Below are positions 1-8,843 of a stretch of DNA of 64,000 nucleotides, in pieces (positions within the stretch are counted from its first letter, which is position 1; every line of letters begins with the position of its first letter). Below the pieces are notes generated by a model. That model was not told the DNA's origin. It searched no databases and worked only from the letters and a program-made list of their open reading frames with translations. Location: NCBI GenBank assembly GCA_903911925.1, contig CAIWFH010000146.1, forward strand, positions 16,807 to 80,806. The letters run 5' to 3'. Source of the stretch: an uncultured Acidobacteriaceae bacterium. GTDB lineage: Bacteria; Acidobacteriota; Terriglobia; Terriglobales; Acidobacteriaceae. The position numbers and the translations under genes are program-made.

Positions 1-494
1 TCCACGTAACGGCTGGCATTGGCTGGTGACGCATTTCGGCTGAGATCGATGATCACTGCCTTTCGTCCGGGCTTAAGCACGCGGCACATTTCCTGCAACG
101 CTAGCACCGGCTGGGCAAAGTTCTTGAAGGCCGCGCGGCAAAGCAGGAAATCGAAGCTGTCTTTCGGAAAAGGCAGGCTGGAGGCGGAGCCTTGCTTGAA
201 GTCCACCTTGACGCCTGCTTCGGCGGCCTTTTGCGTTGCAATCTCGACCATGGTGCGGCTGATGTCGAGTCCGGTGATGGTGTGAGAGCCGAGCTTGGCC
301 AACTCGATGCAGAAATAGCCAGGGCCCGGCGCAACTTCGAGCACAGAACTTCCCTGCTGGATTTCGCCCGATACGCGGTGCGCGAGCTCGGTGAATTCCT
401 TCATCATCTCGCCTGTGTTTTTTGCGTACCACTTGGCCTGGCGGCCTTCGATGCCGCGGTCGCGATGGGGCGTAGGCATAGCAATTGTTGTCAT
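1..494 (-). CDS. SAM-dependent class I methyltransferase (3' end cut by window edge)
   Basis: The minus-strand reading frame is open from an ATG at 494 to the window edge, giving about 164 residues without a stop. A glycine-rich motif I (VLEVAPGPGYF, about residues 51-61) followed by an acidic residue after the next strand (GLDIS) is the SAM-binding signature of class I methyltransferases, and DSFDFLLCRAAFKNF fits motif IV and post-motif regions. A GGAGGA ribosome site lies four bases before the start. It is the last visible gene of the operon that starts at 1916, 51 bp after the SHOCT-like gene. The substrate cannot be told; the family includes UbiE-like and many small-molecule methyltransferases. 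The C-terminus lies outside the window. Confidence 0.85.
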   Translation of the reverse strand, partial: MTTIAMPTPHRDRGIEGRQAKWYAKNTGEMMKEFTELAHRVSGEIQQGSSVLEVAPGPGYFCIELAKLGSHTITGLDISRTMVEIATQKAAEAGVKVDFKQGSASSLPFPKDSFDFLLCRAAFKNFAQPVLALQEMCRVLKPGRKAVIIDLSRNASPANASRYV

Positions 495-545
495 TGTGTC
501 CTCCGGTTTGTTGAGGGTGCGCTTTGCGCCATGTGGCACACGGGC

Positions 546-995
546 TTATTCGCAGAAGACCCTCACCTTGGTGGCGTTGCCGTCTTTGCCGTCAACGTCT
601 ACAGTCAGGTCCTCGAGGTGGTCGATCAGTTCCTCAAGGTTCTCCGGTTTGATCTGCGAGAGCGTCAACGGGACACCGTGGCGGTTGAGTGCATCGTCCA
701 ATTGCTGATGAGCCTGGGCGGGGATGAGGCTGGCCAGGCGGACCCCAGCCCGCAGCAGTTGCATGGGCACGCGGACGTTCACCGTGGTCAGGCCCTTGTT
801 CCCCGTCATGGATTCGTCGGCCTCAACCAGCACGCGGAGATATTTGGGCTTGCCCTTGGGCTGGATCTCCTGGCCGGCGGAACCGTTGCCGGGCTTTGGC
901 TGGTCTTCAAGCGCGGCGATGAGCCGCTCGGCTTCGTCCGCGGTGATCTTTCCGGCGGCGAGCATTTCAAGAATTTGGCGGCGATTTTCGTTCAT
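546..995 (-). CDS. SHOCT-like domain protein
   Basis: A 149-residue protein. The first 30 residues (MNENRRQILEMLAAGKITADEAERLIAAL, discontinuous core Q-I-L-ML-G-I-EA--LI-AL) form the short helical SHOCT-like module found at the start of many small bacterial proteins that carry it beside a membrane or adhesin-like region. The remaining part is a mixed alpha/beta region with no recognised motif. The ATG at 995 is chosen over an in-frame GTG at 1007 because GAGGA lies five bases before it. It follows the preceding small gene by 8 bp, so the two are probably co-translated. The role is unknown; the neighbours suggest a small regulated envelope or stress module. Confidence 0.75.
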   Translation of the reverse strand: MNENRRQILEMLAAGKITADEAERLIAALEDQPKPGNGSAGQEIQPKGKPKYLRVLVEADESMTGNKGLTTVNVRVPMQLLRAGVRLASLIPAQAHQQLDDALNRHGVPLTLSQIKPENLEELIDHLEDLTVDVDGKDGNATKVRVFCE

Positions 996-1003
996 GGCAT
1001 TCC

Positions 1004-1264
1004 TCACAGGATTCGGGTGATGAGTGAAAGTGCGTGATGCAGAGAGATGAAACTCTCAAGCTTGAGGGAATGGGCGATGTGCAACAGCCCGGACAGCAAC
1101 TGGTGAAGATGGGGGCCCGCCAAGCACGCAAGGGCGACACAGGCAATGAGCGCCCAAAGGGTCTCTTGCACATGGTCCGAGGCAATCAACAAGCGGTCAG
1201 CCTCGGCGGCGGTGACGCGGCCCAAAGCCAGGAGTTGCAGGATGATCCGGCGATGATTGTTCAT
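1004..1264 (-). CDS. Small SHOCT-like membrane protein
   Basis: An 86-residue protein from the ATG at 1264. It opens with the same kind of helix as its downstream neighbour (NNHRRIILQLLALGRVTAAEAD) and continues with one hydrophobic segment (about residues 36-50, LIACVALACLAG) and an amphipathic His/Leu-rich tail. AGAGG is placed five bases before the start. The longer reading frame that begins at 1474 overlaps the neighbouring gene and has no ribosome site, so I reject it. The repeated N-terminal helix in two adjacent genes suggests duplication of the module. Function unknown. Confidence 0.6.
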   Translation of the reverse strand: MNNHRRIILQLLALGRVTAAEADRLLIASDHVQETLWALIACVALACLAGPHLHQLLSGLLHIAHSLKLESFISLHHALSLITRIL

Positions 1265-1272
1265 AGCGACCT

Positions 1273-1533
1273 CTACAAAATGCGAACCAGGACCTTGTTC
1301 CCTTCGGTGCTTACGCGGACATCGGTTCCCGGCAGCGCGCATGAGAGCGCCCAGAAGGAAGCGATGGTGCGCCAGGGGCTGATGCGGCCCGCCAGGCAAA
1401 CCGCAAGAATTACCAGAAAAATCAGCGGCGACAGCAGGATCGCGGGGATCCAAAGAAGGAAAAGCGGAAGCCACGCCTTGATCGTTCCCCAGTGGGGGAT
1501 CGCGACGTGAACGATGGCTATGTTCGGAGTCAT
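1273..1533 (-). CDS. Small inner-membrane protein
   Basis: An 86-residue protein with a long hydrophobic stretch (about residues 20-50, two closely spaced helices) and a polar C-terminal tail. Its ATG overlaps the stop of the upstream regulator gene as ATGA, the usual mark of translational coupling. It sits between the DUF2089-type regulator and the two SHOCT-like proteins. I do not recognise the family. The coupling suggests that it works with, or is regulated with, the regulator. Confidence 0.65.
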   Translation of the reverse strand: MTPNIAIVHVAIPHWGTIKAWLPLFLLWIPAILLSPLIFLVILAVCLAGRISPWRTIASFWALSCALPGTDVRVSTEGNKVLVRIL

Positions 1534-1916
1534 TTCAGTGCCTCCAATGCGCGGATGGCCTCTGCAGCGTCAATTTCGCCGTTCTTCAGCCGCTCCAGAA
1601 CCTCCGCACGGGATGGGGACGGGTTGTTGTCCACATATTCCAACTGTCCGGCAATCCGGTTGAGCCTTGCCTTGATTGTGGGGTAGCTGACACCGAAGAC
1701 CTGCTCCATCTCCTTGATGGAACCGTGCGACCGCAGAAACGCGGTGATGAAGACCTGGTCGTCAAAGGAGAGCCGGGCCAGTTCGGGCAACATGAACTCC
1801 CCTTCGATGGCAATTTGCTTTTCGGGCAGGCGGACCCGCTCGACAATCAGCGAACAGCCCTGGGCGATGCGCAGCAAATCTTGCCAGTCAGAAGCGGGTT
1901 TTGAGGGTAACGGCAT
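1530..1916 (-). CDS. DUF2089-type helix-turn-helix regulator
   Basis: From the ATG at 1916 the protein has 128 residues. Its middle (EGEFMLPELARLSFDD, then F-R-HGSIKEMEQVFGVSYPTIKARL) matches the DUF2089 family, whose helix-turn-helix carries the SYPTxxxRL recognition helix. The N-terminal Cys4 zinc ribbon usual in that family is absent; only one Cys precedes the domain. The C-terminus ends with a SHOCT-like helix (RAEVLERLKNGEIDAAEAIRAL), matching helices in the following small genes. The in-frame start at 1979 would lie inside the promoter, and GAGG ten bases before 1916 supports the shorter form. First gene of the operon; likely autoregulated through the palindrome at 1928-1952. Confidence 0.75.
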   Translation of the reverse strand: MPLPSKPASDWQDLLRIAQGCSLIVERVRLPEKQIAIEGEFMLPELARLSFDDQVFITAFLRSHGSIKEMEQVFGVSYPTIKARLNRIAGQLEYVDNNPSPSRAEVLERLKNGEIDAAEAIRALEALK

Positions 1917-1927
1917 TGCAGGCGAAC

Positions 1928-1979
1928 CTCGTTTCTTGAGTACAGAAACGAGAGTAGTAAAGTTTATTAATATTGTCAA
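1928..1979 (-). promoter_or_regulatory. Promoter with palindromic operator for the DUF2089 operon
   Basis: On the minus strand a perfect TTGACA (1974-1979) is followed after 17 bases by a weak TACTCT -10 (1951-1956). Directly downstream and touching the -10 is a 9-bp inverted repeat, CTCGTTTCT/AGAAACGAG (1928-1936 and 1944-1952) with a 7-base spacer. Such a placement is typical of a repressor site. The palindrome and boxes are seen in the sequence; binding by the first gene product is inference. Confidence 0.55.
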
Positions 1980-2146
1980 TACTGTTTATTGATTTTCTTG
2001 ATTAATGACTCGAACGCCATTGAGATTACTCGAAAGCAGGAATTTGAGCTCAACCTTTGGACAACCTACCGCATACGCCGGCGCCGTTCAGGCGAATTGA
2101 ATTCGGGCTGAGAGATTTGGGCGCCTCGTCGAGGGGAAGCCGACGT

Positions 2147-2180
2147 AAAAAAGGGAGAAGATGCAGGCATCTCCTCCCTT
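2147..2180 (-). terminator. Rho-independent terminator of the cellulose operon
   Basis: On the minus strand, AAGGGAG-x-AGATG pairs with CATCT-x-CTCCCTT around a four-base loop (7 + 5 bp with one mismatch) and the stem is followed by six T residues (A-run 2147-2152 on the plus strand). It lies 22 bp after the bcsC stop. Confidence 0.8.
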
Positions 2181-2201
2181 ACGTTCAACGAAAATAGCAG
2201 G

Positions 2202-5200
2202 TTATGGAACCGTGAAAGGCCGCAAGCCATCGGTTGGGAACAGCCCGGTCGGCGTGGTGACCGTGGAGGGCTGCGACCGGAAAAGATAACGCACGTAGAA
2301 GCCGGCCGAGACGCTGGAGTAGTTGCGGGAGTTATTGGCGCTGAAGAATCCGCCCGCAAACCAGTGGGGGCCGATCTGGTAGGAACCGTTGGCCCGCAAA
2401 TCGTAGTTGGGACCTACGCTGGTCATGGCCGGTAGTGCCAGATTGCCGGAACTGACTTCAAGCGACTTTTGCCCTGAAAGCGGGAAGAGCGCGGCAAGGT
2501 CCTCCTGGAAGGCCTGCACGCCCAGGCTACCCAGGACGTTGTAATGCCAGCGCGTTCCGGAGTGTCCGGCCCAGGTAAACGGCACGTTGGCCAGGAAGTA
2601 CGCCGAGGGGCTGAAGTAGCCTCCCATGCCGTAGGTGAAGGCCTGCTGGTTGTGGGCATAGTGCATGGCGAAGAAGTTCACGCCGATGGAGAGGTTGCCA
2701 TGCTCCGGTGACGTGATCAGGCGCCAGTAAGCGCCGCCTGAACCGTCAAAGCGGATGTTGGTCTGCACGTTGTAGCCGGTAAGGTACTGGCCGCCTCCAC
2801 CCACGTAGAAGCCCGACTCCGCGTCGCCTCGTGAATACTGGCCGTTGAATTGGTTGGCAACCACGCCGCCCCAGATATTTCCAGGGAAGCTCAGACTGGC
2901 CGAGCCCGGATCGCGCAACCCGCCGTAGGAGAGTTGAGTGTCTTTTACCGAGTCACGAGCCGCGGAAAAGGTGAAGGGCCCGTTGCCCGGCTTCCACGAG
3001 GCCCGCGCAGTGAAGGTAGCCACCAGGAAGCCCGCGGGCGTATATCCGCCTGCGATCGCCAAATGCGGGAAGGTCAACTGCAGTTCGCCGCCGAGCCCGG
3101 CTGCGCTCTGTTGCGGAGGCGGGGTGGTGTCGGTGGCCAACAGGGTGCCCAATGGGTTAGGAATCTGGGTTAGCTGGGTCTGGCCCAGAGTGGTGACCTG
3201 GATAACACTGTTGCCGTCGGCTTGTCCGGAGTCGAGAAAAACCGGCTTGGCCACCACGGTAAAGCGGGTCTTGAAGCCCAGCGGGAACGAAGCCTCAAAC
3301 GGCGCCTCGAGCGCGGAGAGATGGTCGTATCCCAGATCGCCCGAGCGATAGTTGATAAGCCCTGAGCCGCCGATCCAGCCGCTGTATCCGCTCTCGATAG
3401 AGCGCAACTGCATCTCCGCTTCGTCGCGGGGGCTGGTGGTTCGCTGTTCGCGCTGGATGCGCACCCATGGCCCGCGCAGCGGCGGCAGGTTGCGCTGTTC
3501 CAGTTCCTGGTCGCTCAGGCCGGTGCCAGTGGTTGACTGCGTGGCCGCCGGCGCATCGGTTATCTGCGTCTGATCCGGATAAGGCGTGGGGGGGGCATTG
3601 GACAAGGTCGGCGCGGTCTGCCTGTCAGCCGCCTTTCTGACCTTCTTGCTGGTCTTGGTTTTGGGCGTCAATTGCGGAGCGGGCTGCTGGGGCTGCTGCG
3701 GCTGAGGCGTGGGAGCCAGTTGCGGCGTGGTCTGTTGCCGGGGCGCGGAGTAGGCGCCGGTGGCCGCATCCTGGGCCGAAGGCGTGTACTGGGCTGTCCG
3801 GTACTGGGTTGCGCCCTGCGGCGCCGAGTTTTGCGCGACCGAAGCACTGGCCGAGGCAGTGGGCAAAGCGCGAACGGCGGTTGCCGAGCCCTGCGTGAGC
3901 TGGCTGTCAGTCTGCTCCGCGAACAGACCCTGCGCGCGAGCGGCAACGGTGTCCATGGGCTGCGAAGTGATTCTCAAGCCGGCGCCGGGATTGGAATCAT
4001 GCCCAACGATGCCGGTTTGAACTTGCCACGTGTGCGCGCCGGGAAGAGAACCCTGTCCCAGATTCTGTGCGCTTGAAGGCACCGGCTCCGTTGACTGGAT
4101 GTTCTCTTCAGAGGGCGGCAACTGCACCTGTCCCGAGTAAGTGTTTCCAGTCGAAGAGTTGCTGCTTCTTTGTCCGTTGCCGGCTTGCTTGCCGCCCTTG
4201 GATTTACTGTTGGCCGGCTTGATGTTGGCAGCCTGCCTAGCGCTCTGCTCAATGAATGTGGGTTGAGTCGGCGCGCCCGGGTTCCCCGTGCGCGGAATGT
4301 AGACCGGCGCGTTATTTGAGGCCGATGCCTGCGTTCCGGGCACTTGCCGGGAGGCCGGACTTGGGCTGGGCAGCGGAAGCAGATTCGTCGAGGGTCCGGG
4401 CGTCCACGGGGTCTGCGGCTGGTTCTGCTGCGGGACCGGAAGCGGCTGCGATTGCGTGCCAGGGGAAATCGCGCCATATGGACTGGAGTGATAGGTGGGC
4501 AACTGCGACTGCCGCGGCGAAGTGGGTGTGGTCTCCTTCGACGGATCGAGCATCTGCTTCAGATCGCCGGGCTGGAATGCGTGCCGGACCCCGGTCGCCT
4601 GTTGGGGATAGACGCCTGCCTTATTCAGATCCTGGGCTGACGTTCCCGGAGGCATGGCAGCCAGAGCGGCACGCCAGAAGTCGCTGGCCCGCTCATCGTT
4701 GCCGCGCGCCTGCTCAAAGCGGGCAGCAGTGGCAAGAATTCCAGGGTCGGCGGGGAAACGGTCAAGCGCCTGGCGCAGCCATTTCTCAGCCTGGGCCATG
4801 TCTTTAGCAATCAGCGCAGCCCCAACGGCCGCCTGGAAATCGCCGGCGTTCGCGTCCTGCATCGAGATTGACTTGAAGATCGCCAGGGACTCGACACCCT
4901 GCCCTGCCTTCACATAACCGCCGGCAAGGGCACGGCGCACATTCAGATTGTCTGGATAGTCCCGTGAAGCGGCCTCCAGGATTTCAACGGCCTTCTGCGT
5001 GTTTCCGGCATCCATCTCCGCGCTGGCGCGGCGCAGACTCCAATTTGCCCAGATGGTCTGCACTTCCAGGCGTTGTGGTGCGGTTAGATCCGATCGACGG
5101 TCCAGGCCCCTGAGGGCCGGATACAGGTCATGATCGTTGCCGGTGTTCAGCAGCAGCCACGCGCTTTGCACCTCAACGCCTGCAGGTGCAGCGAGCCGGT

Positions 5201-8200
5201 GCATCATGTAGTAGTTTTGCACCCGGTTCAGATATTCCGTGGCGTGGGGAATGTCGCCGCTGGCCACGTAGAGGCTCGACATGGCCTGCATGAATTCAAC
5301 ATCGCCCTCAAGCTGCTGGCGCAGGTCGGGCGGAATCTGGGCAACTTCCTGAAGGGCCTCTGCCGTCCGGTTGTTTGCCTGCAACGAGAAGATCAGCCCC
5401 TTCCACGCATCGCCGGCCGCGGAATGGACAACGGGGGCGGCGGCCTGCGCCGGCTGGGCGTTCTGTGCGATTTGGGCGTTCTGAGCGCTCTGGTCAGAGG
5501 CCTGGCTGGGGGCCATCGTCTGCGCAAGGCCGGACTGAGCCGACAAAGGCTGGGTGGCGGCGGGCAGATTCATGCTGCCCTCATAATTCGAGAGCTTTTT
5601 CGACTTCTTTGACTTTTTTGAACCTTTGGCCGGCGGCGGCTCGGTAGCCGCAAGCTGCGTTGTGCTTGGCTGAACTGAGAACGGCTGCGAGGCTGAAGGC
5701 TGCGCGCTGTAAGCACCGTTGTCCGGTTGGCCTGAATAGCCTGAGTTGGGCGCAGGTGCAATCGCTCCCGGCGACTGCGCTGCGGGCGGGGAGTTAAACC
5801 AGAAGCCTTGCGACTGCGACGGCTGATCCTGCTGCGTCGCAAGGTTTTGCTGAATGGGCGCGCTCTGCTGCAGGGCAGGGTCCGACGGTTGCGTTGAATA
5901 CTGTTGCTGCGCGGGCCGCTGTTGAGAGAGATTGACGGGAGCACCCGGTGTGTAGGGGTCGCCGCCATAGGCAGGCAGCGGCGGCACCTTGGTGGTCTTT
6001 GCAAAGGGCTCGTAGTTGGGATCGAGCAGATGCTGCAAGTCCGCCGCGGTCACGGCGCGATGGGCCTTCATGTCCTGATCGGGATAAACCAGCGTGTGGG
6101 CCAGCCGGTCGGCCGGCGAAGCCTGGGGCATGGCGGCCAGCGAAGCCCGCCAGTATTCGGCGGCCCGCTGATTGTCACCGCGGGCTTGCTCAAAGCGCGC
6201 CGCAAGGGCCAGAATTGCCGGGCTGCGCGGAAAGCGATCGAGCGCCTGGCGCAGCCACGCTTCGGCCTGCACTTTGTCATTGGCTGCCAGGGCCGCGCCG
6301 ATGGCTCCCTGGTAGTCGCCCACGGTTGCATCCTGCATGGGCACGGTCTTGAAAAGGGCCAGCGACTCCCGGGCTCTGCCCACCTGCACATACCCGCCGG
6401 CAACTGCCTTGCGCACGGTCAGGTTGTCAGGGAAGGCCTGCGAGGCGGCATCCAGAATATCCACCGCGCGGGCCAGATCCTTGTTCTCCATGGCCGCGGC
6501 GGCGCGGCGCACGCTCCAGTTGGCCCAGATGGTCTGCACCGTTTCACGCTGGACGGCGGTCAAATCCTGCCGTCCGCCAAGCCGCATCAATTCCGGATAC
6601 AGCGCACGATCATTGCCGGTATTGAACAAGAGCCACGCATTCTGGATTTCAATGGCCGCCGGTGCCATGGTTTTGAGCGTGGCATAGTGGCTGGTGACGC
6701 GGTTCATATATTCGATGGCGCGGGCGGTGTCGCCGGCCGATGCATACAGGCTGGCCTCGCTCTGCACAAACTCTATATCCGTCTCAAGCTGCTTGCGCAC
6801 CTGGGGTGGAATCAGCGCAATCTGCGCCAAGGCTTCGGCGTTGCGATTGGTGCCCTGCAGGGTGGCAATCAGCCCCTTCCACGCGTCAATGCGCTCAGGG
6901 TGCGCCTGTAGAACCTGGCGGTAGATTTCGTAGGCTTGGGCGGTCTTGTTCTGCTGCAGGTAGATGGCCGCCATTTGCAGTTGCAGCGGGAGACCGGGCT
7001 GTCCGCCCGATGCCATCTGTATCTTTGCCGAGCGCTCCAGCAGTCCCTGGGCGATCTCAAACTGGTTGGCCTGGGCGTAGATCGAACCCAACATCGAGAG
7101 AAATCCGGGATCGGCAAGCGCCGACTCGTAGGTGGCCGGAGGCATCTTCTGCACGTCGGCTATCGCTTCATTTTCCTGGCCCAATTCGTGGTGGGCGCTT
7201 ACCAGGCCCATCCATGCAGGCAGGTTGCCCGCGTCGTCGTTGAGAATCTGCGTGTACAGTTCCGCGGCCTGGTCAAAGCGCTTGGCCTCCATCAGGATGC
7301 CTGCGTATTGCAGCCGCGTATCGGTTTTGAGATTGGTTCCGTTGTCGGGGAACGGCAGCGCCAGCGCCTGCGAAAGCGCGCGCTGAGCTTCGACGGGGCG
7401 ATTCTGGGCGTGGTAGATGGTGGCCAGGGTGCGCAGGTACTCGGGGTCCTTGGCTAGCGAGGCCTTCACCGTTACCGGGAAACGCGCCGAAACAGCCAGG
7501 GCTTTCTGGTTCTGTCCGTCGCGCGCATAAGACAGGAAGAGCCCACGCCATGCATCTTCTGAGCGCGGTTGCAGCCTGGTTATCTGCTCATAGATTTCTG
7601 AGGCGGCCGCATACTGCTGCGCCTTGATATACAGGCCGGCAAGGCCGTTGAGGGCCTCGGGGCTGCGGGGGCGTATAGCCAGCGCGGCCTTGAACTTGGC
7701 CGCGGCAACGTCCATCTGGTTGTCGTCGAAGGCCTGGGTAGCCTCGCCCATGGTGTACCAGAAGCGCGATGTAACCAGCGCATCCTCCACCGCCTTCGCT
7801 TTGTAACCGTTCTGCTCGGCCTGGGTCAGGTAGCTGATGGCGCCGCCAAAGTTGCTCTGCTGCATGCGCAGAAATCCCATGCCTGCTGCTACGCGGCCAT
7901 TATTGGGATCCTGTTGCAGTATCTCGGTGAACTGGGTCTGAGCCTCGTCGAGCTTGTGCGCGTTCAGCGCGGCAAAAGCGGCTCTCTCGGCCGGCGTCCG
8001 GGCAATGCCCGAGTTCATCTGAGCCAGCTTCGATTCGTTCTCCTTGAGGCGCCCGGTGAGTTCCGTGTCTTGCGGATGGTCCTTCAGATACTGGCGCAGT
8101 TCCTCTGCCGAACTGGGGTTGGAAGAGTCCCACACCAGGGCCTGGCGCAATGCCGTCTGGGCAATCGAGTCCTTGGGGAATCCCCTCAGGATGCGTATGC

Positions 8201-8843
8201 CTTCAGCGCGGGTCTTGCCGTCATAAGTAAGCATGCGGCCCAGTTCCACCGCAAAGCGCGTGTCGCCCGGGTTGCGTTGCGCCAGCGCGCGCATGGCGGC
8301 TACTGCTGTTTCCTTGCCCAGAGGAGTGCCATAGAGGGTTTGGTAGTAGGCCGGGGCAATGTCGCCGTCCGGCGGATGATCGCCGTACAGTTCGCGATAG
8401 ATGTTCATCGCCAATTCTGACTTTCCCTGGCGGGCCAGTTCGCCCGCTTCGCGCAGGCGGTCGCTCTGCACGCGCGTGCTGGTCATCGCGGCGATTCGAC
8501 CGATGCTGGGGTCATTCGGACTGACCGCGCGCAGGCGATCGAGAGCTTGATCTGACTGCGCTTTGTTGCCGATAAGCTTGTAGTCCTTGGCCAATCCTGC
8601 TAGGGCGTCTGTGTTCCTGGGGTCCGAAAGCAGAATCTGCTGCCAGAGTTGGATGGCCATATCCGGACGGCCGCGCGACTCGAGGGCGCGAGCTTTGTCA
8701 ACGAGAATCAGGCGTGTCTGGTCAGGCGTGCCGACGGCAGGCTTTTTTTGAGCGAACCCCATCTGGAACAGCAGAACCAGACAGACCGCAACGAACCATC
8801 TGCGCTTCCAAGCCCTGCAGACAACTCTCATGAGCGTGTCCAT
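2202..8843 (-). CDS. bcsC: Cellulose synthase outer-membrane subunit BcsC, double-length TPR form
   Basis: A 2213-residue exported protein. A signal peptide (about residues 1-31) is followed by a long tetratricopeptide solenoid, and the last 420 residues (from about 1791) form the BcsC C-terminal beta-barrel domain with aromatic-terminated strands. BcsC spans the periplasm and forms the outer-membrane exit channel for cellulose. E. coli BcsC is about 1160 residues, so this one is nearly twice as long: a block of about 210 residues (near 698-911) recurs at about 1191-1401 (shared anchors NTGND-LYP, TIWANWS-RRA, EKWLRQALDRFP or EAWLRQALDRFP). The blocks are separated from each other and from the barrel by Pro/Gln/Ser/Ala-rich linkers (about 960-1130 and 1410-1790). 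It overlaps bcsZ by 16 bp and is the last gene of the operon. Confidence 0.93.
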   Translation of the reverse strand: MDTLMRVVCRAWKRRWFVAVCLVLLFQMGFAQKKPAVGTPDQTRLILVDKARALESRGRPDMAIQLWQQILLSDPRNTDALAGLAKDYKLIGNKAQSDQALDRLRAVSPNDPSIGRIAAMTSTRVQSDRLREAGELARQGKSELAMNIYRELYGDHPPDGDIAPAYYQTLYGTPLGKETAVAAMRALAQRNPGDTRFAVELGRMLTYDGKTRAEGIRILRGFPKDSIAQTALRQALVWDSSNPSSAEELRQYLKDHPQDTELTGRLKENESKLAQMNSGIARTPAERAAFAALNAHKLDEAQTQFTEILQQDPNNGRVAAGMGFLRMQQSNFGGAISYLTQAEQNGYKAKAVEDALVTSRFWYTMGEATQAFDDNQMDVAAAKFKAALAIRPRSPEALNGLAGLYIKAQQYAAASEIYEQITRLQPRSEDAWRGLFLSYARDGQNQKALAVSARFPVTVKASLAKDPEYLRTLATIYHAQNRPVEAQRALSQALALPFPDNGTNLKTDTRLQYAGILMEAKRFDQAAELYTQILNDDAGNLPAWMGLVSAHHELGQENEAIADVQKMPPATYESALADPGFLSMLGSIYAQANQFEIAQGLLERSAKIQMASGGQPGLPLQLQMAAIYLQQNKTAQAYEIYRQVLQAHPERIDAWKGLIATLQGTNRNAEALAQIALIPPQVRKQLETDIEFVQSEASLYASAGDTARAIEYMNRVTSHYATLKTMAPAAIEIQNAWLLFNTGNDRALYPELMRLGGRQDLTAVQRETVQTIWANWSVRRAAAAMENKDLARAVDILDAASQAFPDNLTVRKAVAGGYVQVGRARESLALFKTVPMQDATVGDYQGAIGAALAANDKVQAEAWLRQALDRFPRSPAILALAARFEQARGDNQRAAEYWRASLAAMPQASPADRLAHTLVYPDQDMKAHRAVTAADLQHLLDPNYEPFAKTTKVPPLPAYGGDPYTPGAPVNLSQQRPAQQQYSTQPSDPALQQSAPIQQNLATQQDQPSQSQGFWFNSPPAAQSPGAIAPAPNSGYSGQPDNGAYSAQPSASQPFSVQPSTTQLAATEPPPAKGSKKSKKSKKLSNYEGSMNLPAATQPLSAQSGLAQTMAPSQASDQSAQNAQIAQNAQPAQAAAPVVHSAAGDAWKGLIFSLQANNRTAEALQEVAQIPPDLRQQLEGDVEFMQAMSSLYVASGDIPHATEYLNRVQNYYMMHRLAAPAGVEVQSAWLLLNTGNDHDLYPALRGLDRRSDLTAPQRLEVQTIWANWSLRRASAEMDAGNTQKAVEILEAASRDYPDNLNVRRALAGGYVKAGQGVESLAIFKSISMQDANAGDFQAAVGAALIAKDMAQAEKWLRQALDRFPADPGILATAARFEQARGNDERASDFWRAALAAMPPGTSAQDLNKAGVYPQQATGVRHAFQPGDLKQMLDPSKETTPTSPRQSQLPTYHSSPYGAISPGTQSQPLPVPQQNQPQTPWTPGPSTNLLPLPSPSPASRQVPGTQASASNNAPVYIPRTGNPGAPTQPTFIEQSARQAANIKPANSKSKGGKQAGNGQRSSNSSTGNTYSGQVQLPPSEENIQSTEPVPSSAQNLGQGSLPGAHTWQVQTGIVGHDSNPGAGLRITSQPMDTVAARAQGLFAEQTDSQLTQGSATAVRALPTASASASVAQNSAPQGATQYRTAQYTPSAQDAATGAYSAPRQQTTPQLAPTPQPQQPQQPAPQLTPKTKTSKKVRKAADRQTAPTLSNAPPTPYPDQTQITDAPAATQSTTGTGLSDQELEQRNLPPLRGPWVRIQREQRTTSPRDEAEMQLRSIESGYSGWIGGSGLINYRSGDLGYDHLSALEAPFEASFPLGFKTRFTVVAKPVFLDSGQADGNSVIQVTTLGQTQLTQIPNPLGTLLATDTTPPPQQSAAGLGGELQLTFPHLAIAGGYTPAGFLVATFTARASWKPGNGPFTFSAARDSVKDTQLSYGGLRDPGSASLSFPGNIWGGVVANQFNGQYSRGDAESGFYVGGGGQYLTGYNVQTNIRFDGSGGAYWRLITSPEHGNLSIGVNFFAMHYAHNQQAFTYGMGGYFSPSAYFLANVPFTWAGHSGTRWHYNVLGSLGVQAFQEDLAALFPLSGQKSLEVSSGNLALPAMTSVGPNYDLRANGSYQIGPHWFAGGFFSANNSRNYSSVSAGFYVRYLFRSQPSTVTTPTGLFPTDGLRPFTVP

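Noticed and set aside
1265..1474. Longer start for the small membrane protein gene
   Set aside because: Would overlap the upstream gene by about 200 bp; AGAGG before the ATG at 1264 fits better.
5904..6911. 335-residue open frame antisense to bcsC
   Set aside because: Lies fully inside the TPR region of bcsC with no ribosome site or recognisable domain.
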